Of a DNA stretch of 64,000 bases, positions 59,998 to 64,000 are shown piece after piece (the first letter of the stretch is position 1; each line of letters begins with the position of its first letter). The notes beneath the pieces are model-generated. The model saw nothing but the letters and a program-made list of their open reading frames with translations, was not told the DNA's origin and did not search any database. Both the position numbers and the translations under genes were made by a program. The stretch is from Kroppenstedtia sanguinis (GTDB taxonomy: Bacteria; Bacillota; Bacilli; Thermoactinomycetales; DSM-45169). The DNA is taken from contig NZ_JBNPXF010000015.1 of NCBI RefSeq assembly GCF_050433445.1, positions 8,018 through 72,017 on the forward strand, written 5' to 3'.

Positions 59998-60453
59998 AAA
60001 AAAGGTACTTTGAGTATTGGGATTTGTATGATGAAGAACCTGAAGACCCACTCAGTAAAGAGGAAGCGGAAAAACGGCATCAAGGAAAAGAGCGATATGT
60101 GATAACCTTTTTAGGATATCAACATAAAATATGTTGTTGAAATGAATTTTGATGATTACTATTGTGCAGTCATGTTTTTAACGGCTGAACAAAAAAGTAA
60201 TAAAAGGGAATTTTTTGTAAAATACAAAGATAAGTTATTTCTGAAGAGTAAAACATTTTTACATGACAATGGTGTTTCGAAACTAGGATACCTTTATGAA
60301 ACCGATGATGGGTATCGAAAAACCCTATTTGGGAAAGAACGGGGTGGGATCATCGAGCAAACCTTTGGCACCACGGATGTGAACACTCATTTTCGGGAGA
60401 TGGTGGAGTTCGGGAAGTATGACTCGATCCTCCCCCTGTCATCGAATAAATAA
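59994..60453 (+). pseudogene. Frameshifted immunity-like gene of the displaced cassette
   Basis: A GTG at 59994, 7 nt after AGGGGGG, starts 48 codons (KKRYFEYWDLYDEEPEDP) that stop at 60138-60140. A second frame, open from 60115 and read as DINIKYVVEMNFDDYYCAV, runs to 60453. Together they look like one gene of about 150 residues with a frameshift near 60110. The GTGA overlap with the toxin tail upstream is typical of toxin-immunity pairs. The family is not recognised. Confidence 0.65.
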
Positions 60454-60528
60454 GTGTTCGGCCCGGATTTTTTTCGGGTCTTTTGCTTTGACTTTGAATC
60501 ATATTCATCCATCTTCGTGCCAGGGTTG

Positions 60529-60582
60529 GGAGCCAAAGTGGCCGACAAGGGTCTGGACGCGATCAATACTATAATTGGATAA
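60529..60582 (+). pseudogene. Micro-remnant of the toxin pretoxin region
   Basis: GGAGCCAAAGTGGCCGACAA and the following bases (to GATCAA at 60566) match the toxin gene near 58566-58598, then run into a stop at 60580. About 12 codons survive. It lies directly upstream of the next immunity-like gene. Confidence 0.75.
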
Positions 60583-60600
60583 AGAGAAGGAGAGAGTCCT

Positions 60601-61113
60601 ATGTTTAATATGCGACTAGTTGTTAGAAAACCTTTAAAAGAGCTTCCTCAAACATATTTTATAAAAGAATATAATGTTGAATTAGATGATGGAAGATCAG
60701 TCATACATGATCTATGTGAGATATTTAGTGATACTGGAGACATATCTTTTTCCGTTTCTGGGTTTGGGCAAACAGAGTGGCCAGTCGACTGTGTATTTGA
60801 TCTTTCATCGGTTATGGAGCAACTACCCGAGATCATTGAAAAAATTAATAATGGATCAGATTTTATTTTAGATTTTTATGAACAAGGGATCGAACGGGAA
60901 GTGCGATTTGTATGTTGCGTAGATCATTATGTGTTAACCTGTAAGAGCAGGACGGATTGGAATCCCGATCCTGATAAAATAAGAATGAATAAAGAAGATG
61001 TTCGGTGGATGTTTATGAGTTTGTACAACAACTTTATAAAATTAAGTGATCATTTATGTCCGAATTTAGCAAGAAATTCATTATTAAAGAAATGGCTAAA
61101 GTATGGACGGTAG
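60601..61113 (+). CDS. Immunity-like hypothetical protein
   Basis: This acidic protein of 170 residues (MFNMRLVVRKPLKELPQTYF) has no family I recognise. GAAGGAGAGAG precedes the ATG. It follows a toxin micro-remnant and precedes the CPCC gene. Codon use is clearly AT-richer than in the conserved genes of the window, pointing to transfer. Function as immunity is inferred from position only. Confidence 0.6.
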   Translation: MFNMRLVVRKPLKELPQTYFIKEYNVELDDGRSVIHDLCEIFSDTGDISFSVSGFGQTEWPVDCVFDLSSVMEQLPEIIEKINNGSDFILDFYEQGIEREVRFVCCVDHYVLTCKSRTDWNPDPDKIRMNKEDVRWMFMSLYNNFIKLSDHLCPNLARNSLLKKWLKYGR

Positions 61114-61148
61114 AACTTATATCATGGAGTAAAGAGAGAATGAACCCT

Positions 61149-61272
61149 TGAGGTGGGATAGATTTTGGAGAGAGAGCAAGCCATATCCGTTATTGTGCAA
61201 CAAGAGTTGGGGGAGATGTCCAAAGACGAACGGGAAAGCGAACTGTGGAACCTATGGAGAATGGATGAGGAA
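61149..61272 (+). repeat. Direct repeat 2b: 5' end of the CPCC gene
   Basis: Partner of 59459-59582. It covers the leader and first codons of the intact CPCC gene. Confidence 0.9.
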
Positions 61273-61728
61273 GATCCTGAATGGGTGAGGTTGACTGATG
61301 TTTTGAAGGATGAATTGCTTCACAACGAGGAACCGGTTGCAGATGTGATGAGTTCCAGATACGATCCTTTGTTAAAGATCGTCTTAGCAAAGGGGTATGT
61401 TGGAGTTAAAAATGAGTATCTATCTGAACGGGTCACTAGAATTTTAGGTGAAGAAGTCGTCGTGGAGGGGCGAGCAGATCCGTTGTTTGCCTGTCCATGC
61501 TGCATGTATCGCTCCTTGACAGAACGTGGACAGTATGAGATTTGTCCAGTCTGTTTTTGGGAGGATGACGGAAGTAATGATCCAACACAGTATAGTGGAC
61601 CCAATCATATGACATTGGCAGAAGGGCGAGATAACTTTGCTAAATATGGAGCTGTGACCCCATCCGCCTTACAATGGGTTCAGCCAGATGCAAAGAAGCG
61701 ATATGACTTTGGTGGCGGAGATGCGTAA
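61165..61728 (+). CDS. CPCC-domain protein, candidate immunity protein
   Basis: This 187-residue protein ends in a cysteine-rich CPCC domain (FACPCCMYRSLTERGQYEIC, then PVCFWEDDG and GPNHMTLAEGRDNF), a zinc-binding module often found among polymorphic-toxin immunity genes. The N-terminal 90 residues are helical and acidic. GAGGTGGG lies 7 nt before the TTG at 61165. Its 5' end is duplicated at 59459. No intact toxin precedes it. Confidence 0.75.
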   Translation: MEREQAISVIVQQELGEMSKDERESELWNLWRMDEEDPEWVRLTDVLKDELLHNEEPVADVMSSRYDPLLKIVLAKGYVGVKNEYLSERVTRILGEEVVVEGRADPLFACPCCMYRSLTERGQYEICPVCFWEDDGSNDPTQYSGPNHMTLAEGRDNFAKYGAVTPSALQWVQPDAKKRYDFGGGDA

Positions 61729-61812
61729 GGTATTTCTATAGATCAATCCAAATCAGTTGGTTCGGAAAAAACTTCGGGACACTTGATTTATTTTGGGGAG
61801 GGAACCGACTGG

Positions 61813-62079
61813 GTGGACCTGTTGATGTATGATCCAAAAGGGAATCTGATCAAAGTATTGGAAATCCCCGCCGAATTGCATCACAATATATTCAGAGAGA
61901 CGGAAGTATGGAGTAGCTATCTGGAGCTGCGTAAAATCAGAGACTACTATAAAATCAATGTAAATACTCGCCTTCCATCGTTCTAATCAATTGGGAAGCT
62001 CATTATGAGGATGATCCTGACTATGTTGTAACCCTTATCAGGGGTTCATATAAAGAATTAATTAATGATTTACAATAAT
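61813..62079 (+). pseudogene. Variant, frameshifted copy of the first immunity gene
   Basis: From the GTG at 61813 the first 50 codons repeat the immunity gene at 58993 (DLLMYDPKGNLIKVLEIPAE). The frame then stops at 61986 (NTRLPSF). In another frame the DNA continues as INWEAHYEDDPDYVVTLIRG to a stop at 62077-62079, a plausible different C-terminus. It is thus a recombinant with a shared head and a different tail, now broken by a frameshift. Confidence 0.75.
61816..61961 (+). repeat. Direct repeat 1b: 5' half of the immunity gene
   Basis: Partner of 59002-59147, same orientation, 2,814 bp apart. Confidence 0.9.
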
Positions 62080-62249
62080 GTTAAGGCTCAACACAAGAAA
62101 TAGTGCTTGACATATAGCATGGTTAGATGAAAGAAGCATTACCTATACTATCTAACAAGAAATTGATAGGGTGGTGTGTGTGGCTGATGTAGATTCCCGT
62201 GGGGAAGAATGGGTATTTTATTTACGACATATTTGAAGGGGCATACTAC

Positions 62250-62324
62250 TAATCTCAGGTTTATCCAGGCGGAGGAAGACATGGATTACCTTATGTAAAA
62301 GTAAAGGGAAATGGGGTTAATTAA
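62250..62324 (+). pseudogene. Orphan toxin-tail-like fragment
   Basis: A short frame without a start codon reads SQVYPGGGRHGLPYVKVKGN before a stop at 62322-62324. The HGxPYVKV pattern resembles the end of secreted nuclease toxins, and an immunity-like gene follows 45 bp later. The rest of 62080-62369 shows no gene I can support. The call is tentative. Confidence 0.35.
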
Positions 62325-62369
62325 AAGGGAGATTTCTATTGGGTTGGTTAAAATTTGGGGGTGAGGGCG

Positions 62370-62816
62370 ATGTACAGTAGACTGCCAAATTTCAATGCCC
62401 CTATTCAACCGGGTGTGTCATGTGGGGGTCTTCATATTGGTGAAAGCTTGTTGGAATACATTGATTTGTTCTCTTCTTTTTCACTTAAAATGTACGATGG
62501 ACAACAAAAATATGCTGAATTGCATTCCCCATTGCACGTAGAGTATGTTTATAAAGATAAAATTTCATATGTATTTCATATTCCGGACCACAAACTCATG
62601 AAGATATGTGCTTTTGAAAACTACAAAGGTAAACTATTTGATAAGATCTATTTGGGAATGGATCTGGATGAAGCTGTAAAAAAAGAGCCAAAGCTGTACT
62701 ATGATGAGGACGAAGAGCTGTATTTCATAAAAGGTGTCAAAGGTGTAAGTATCGAACCCGATGGATACTATAAACAAATTTACTCTATAATTGTATATTC
62801 AGAGGATTTGATTTAG
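62370..62816 (+). CDS. Immunity-like hypothetical protein
   Basis: This protein of about 148 residues (YSRLPNFNAPIQPGVSCGGL) is rich in aromatic and acidic residues and has no membrane segment. GGGGGTGAGGGCG lies just before the ATG at 62370. GTG 62361 is possible. No family recognised. It follows an orphan toxin-tail-like fragment and is AT-rich like its neighbours. Confidence 0.55.
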   Translation: MYSRLPNFNAPIQPGVSCGGLHIGESLLEYIDLFSSFSLKMYDGQQKYAELHSPLHVEYVYKDKISYVFHIPDHKLMKICAFENYKGKLFDKIYLGMDLDEAVKKEPKLYYDEDEELYFIKGVKGVSIEPDGYYKQIYSIIVYSEDLI

Positions 62817-62969
62817 GATAGGAAAAAATGATTCGCCAGATATATCTTTGGGAAGGGGTTTAGTAAAAATATGGGATGACTGGACATGTTGTATAACGCC
62901 CCATTTTAAAATATGCAACACCCGGTTTACCGAGACATCCAGCCCCCCATAATGGTAGAAAATCCATTG

Positions 62970-63134
62970 ATGAAGATAAGGCGTCGTCAATGGAGCAGTG
63001 AAGAAAAAGTGGCGATTATGATAGAAGGTTTGAAACAGAATCGATCAATCTCTAGAGTTCGCCGGGAGCATCAAATCTCGCAGGAGCTTTACTACCAATG
63101 GAGGGATGCGTTTTTAGATGGAGCAAGCTTTTAA
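62970..63134 (+). pseudogene. Truncated transposase OrfA (helix-turn-helix, IS3-like)
   Basis: Fifty-four residues (RRRQWSSEEKVAIMIEGLKQ, then ISQELYYQWRDAFLDGA) match the N-terminal helix-turn-helix of IS3-type OrfA proteins. The leucine-zipper half and OrfB are missing. No inverted repeats are visible. It is a relic inside the toxin-immunity region and may mark how that region was assembled. Confidence 0.75.
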
Positions 63135-63218
63135 GTTTAAGGGAGATGCCAGAGGGTAATGGCTCACTACTCAAACTGTCACGACTTCCTCCATCCCCTT
63201 TTACGGAAGGGTAATATT

Positions 63219-63722
63219 ATGAATAAGGAACACCAAGAGATTATGAAATTCTGGGGGAATTCTCTGGTTGCACTAGACCCCCAAACAGTAGAAAACCAAA
63301 ACCTGTCCCAGGAAACAAAAAACTTGTTATGTACCGTGGGAATTCCCGAAAATCACAGTAAAATCAGAGAGTCTCTCCTAATTACTTTTTATGAGGACCC
63401 CTTTCCTGTCGAATTTCAACAGGAGAATTATTTAGTTATTGGGGATGATTACGGTACCAAGATTGGTATTAAAAAAACAACTGAAGAGATTTATTCTATT
63501 AAAGAGTCGGAAACAAGATTTATAAATTCCAATATTGAATTGTTTCTGAAGTTCCTGCAGATCTATATATCTGTAGAATTTGAAAAGGTCTCAGATGAAG
63601 ATATCGCGGAGTTGATAAATGGAGTTGAAGAAAGGTTTAATCATTTAGATAGTAAGTCTCTGGAAGATGAAGAAAACTGGTGGCCTGTAATTTTGGAACA
63701 AATTGAAGAGGGATTCATGTGA
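63219..63722 (+). CDS. SUKH-4-like immunity protein
   Basis: This 167-residue protein shows the SMI1/KNR4 (SUKH) pattern: a start with MKFWGNSLVAL, a central LVIGDDYGTKIGIKKTTEEI and the following FINSNIELFLKFLQIY. SUKH proteins are common immunity proteins against diverse nuclease and deaminase toxins. GGAAGGG lies 7 nt before the ATG at 63219. No cognate toxin is present, so it is an orphan. Confidence 0.7.
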   Translation: MNKEHQEIMKFWGNSLVALDPQTVENQNLSQETKNLLCTVGIPENHSKIRESLLITFYEDPFPVEFQQENYLVIGDDYGTKIGIKKTTEEIYSIKESETRFINSNIELFLKFLQIYISVEFEKVSDEDIAELINGVEERFNHLDSKSLEDEENWWPVILEQIEEGFM

Positions 63723-63977
63723 TTTAATCTGCTTGGCGAGCTGAAAAGTTGGGTAGAAGCCTTAAATGAAATCCTTCCATGTCCGATCCAGGGTTTATTA
63801 GGGGAGGAAATCTATCTGGATCGCCTGGAATCGTTGGATTCAAAAACCCCTTTGCATCGATCACCCAGCTTTGGTTTGGGGTATTTCCATACTCGACCCT
63901 GCAGATATTCTAAAAAGCCCGGGAAGAAACCCAGGCAGAATGAGATTTATCCACGGGGGGCATCCCAATCGGGGTGA
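63723..63977 (+). other. Open frame without a start codon after the SUKH-4 gene
   Basis: In phase with the SUKH-4 stop, the frame reads LKSWVEALNEILPCPIQGLL and FGLGYFHTRP up to a TGA near 63977. No start codon fits near its head, so it is either a remnant of a longer gene or chance. I cannot assign a family. The hairpin at 63954 overlaps its end. Confidence 0.25.
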
Positions 63978-63988
63978 GTCCCGTTTTT
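63954..63988 (+). terminator. Hairpin terminator at the window edge
   Basis: CGGGGGGCATCCC and GGGGTGAGTCCCG form an imperfect stem, followed by TTTTT. It resembles the terminator at 59330 in sequence (GCATCCC, TCGGGG). Confidence 0.6.
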
Positions 63989-64000
63989 GTTGGAATCCCT

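Overview
The window is a chromosomal segment of a spore-forming Gram-positive bacterium of the Bacillales. Gene order follows the Bacillus subtilis abrB-to-lysS region almost gene for gene (metS, tatD, rnmV, ksgA, veg, sspF, ispE, purR, ridA, spoVG, glmU, prs, ctc, pth, fin, mfd, spoVT, yabM-like, yabN, hup, rqcP, yabP, yabQ, divIC, tRNA-Met, spoIIE, tilS, hpt, ftsH, coaX, hslO, cysK, folP, folB, folK, dusB, lysS). Departures from that order, the NurA-HerA pair, a B12-controlled class I ribonucleotide reductase, fhs between ftsH and coaX, and many TTG/GTG starts suggest the Thermoactinomycetaceae or a close relative. The family assignment is inference.

Layout. 1-1.1 kb: tail of a PTS EIICB gene and abrB. 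1.3-4.2 kb: nurA-herA. 4.2-11 kb: metS under a Met T-box, a signal peptidase, tatD, rnmV, ksgA and a YkuK-like gene, interrupted by three short mobile elements. 11-15.4 kb: veg with tandem promoters, then nrdAB behind a cobalamin riboswitch. 15.5-34 kb: sporulation and housekeeping genes from sspF to divIC. 33.7-37.6 kb: potassium transporter (minus strand), NamZ muramidase, two CAT-anticodon tRNAs and a DUF402 protein. 38-54.3 kb: spoIIE to lysS. 54.7-56.7 kb: two paralogous secreted glycerophosphodiesterases on the minus strand. 56.9-64 kb: an AT-richer accessory region with a polymorphic toxin system.

Two things stand out. First, a family of short non-autonomous mobile elements (about 180-300 bp) shares terminal inverted repeats around CAGGGCTGTTGATTAACC. 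Four copies have clean 9-bp target-site duplications readable in the sequence. Three copies have one core and two have another, so the same ends mobilise different cores. One copy sits between the metS T-box terminator and the metS start codon.

Second, from 56.9 kb an apparent operon encodes a short signal peptidase, a Yip1-like membrane protein, and a toxin whose first 40 residues look like a Flp-type (type IVb) prepilin, with G|AQTVEY at the predicted cleavage site. A pretoxin-like region and a C-terminal RNase-like domain follow, with a candidate immunity gene next. Downstream lie displaced toxin fragments and several different immunity-like genes, some frameshifted, joined by near-identical direct repeats. 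This is the trace of repeated toxin-tip exchange. A toxin carried on a pilin-like leader is the best candidate here for an undescribed system.

Several control signals are legible: Spo0A-box-like sites at abrB and spoIIE (with 21-bp promoter spacing at spoIIE), a sigma-H-like site at spoVG, sigma-F/G-like sites at fin, spoVT and sspF, a CymR-like palindrome at cysK, the metS T-box and the nrd cobalamin riboswitch.
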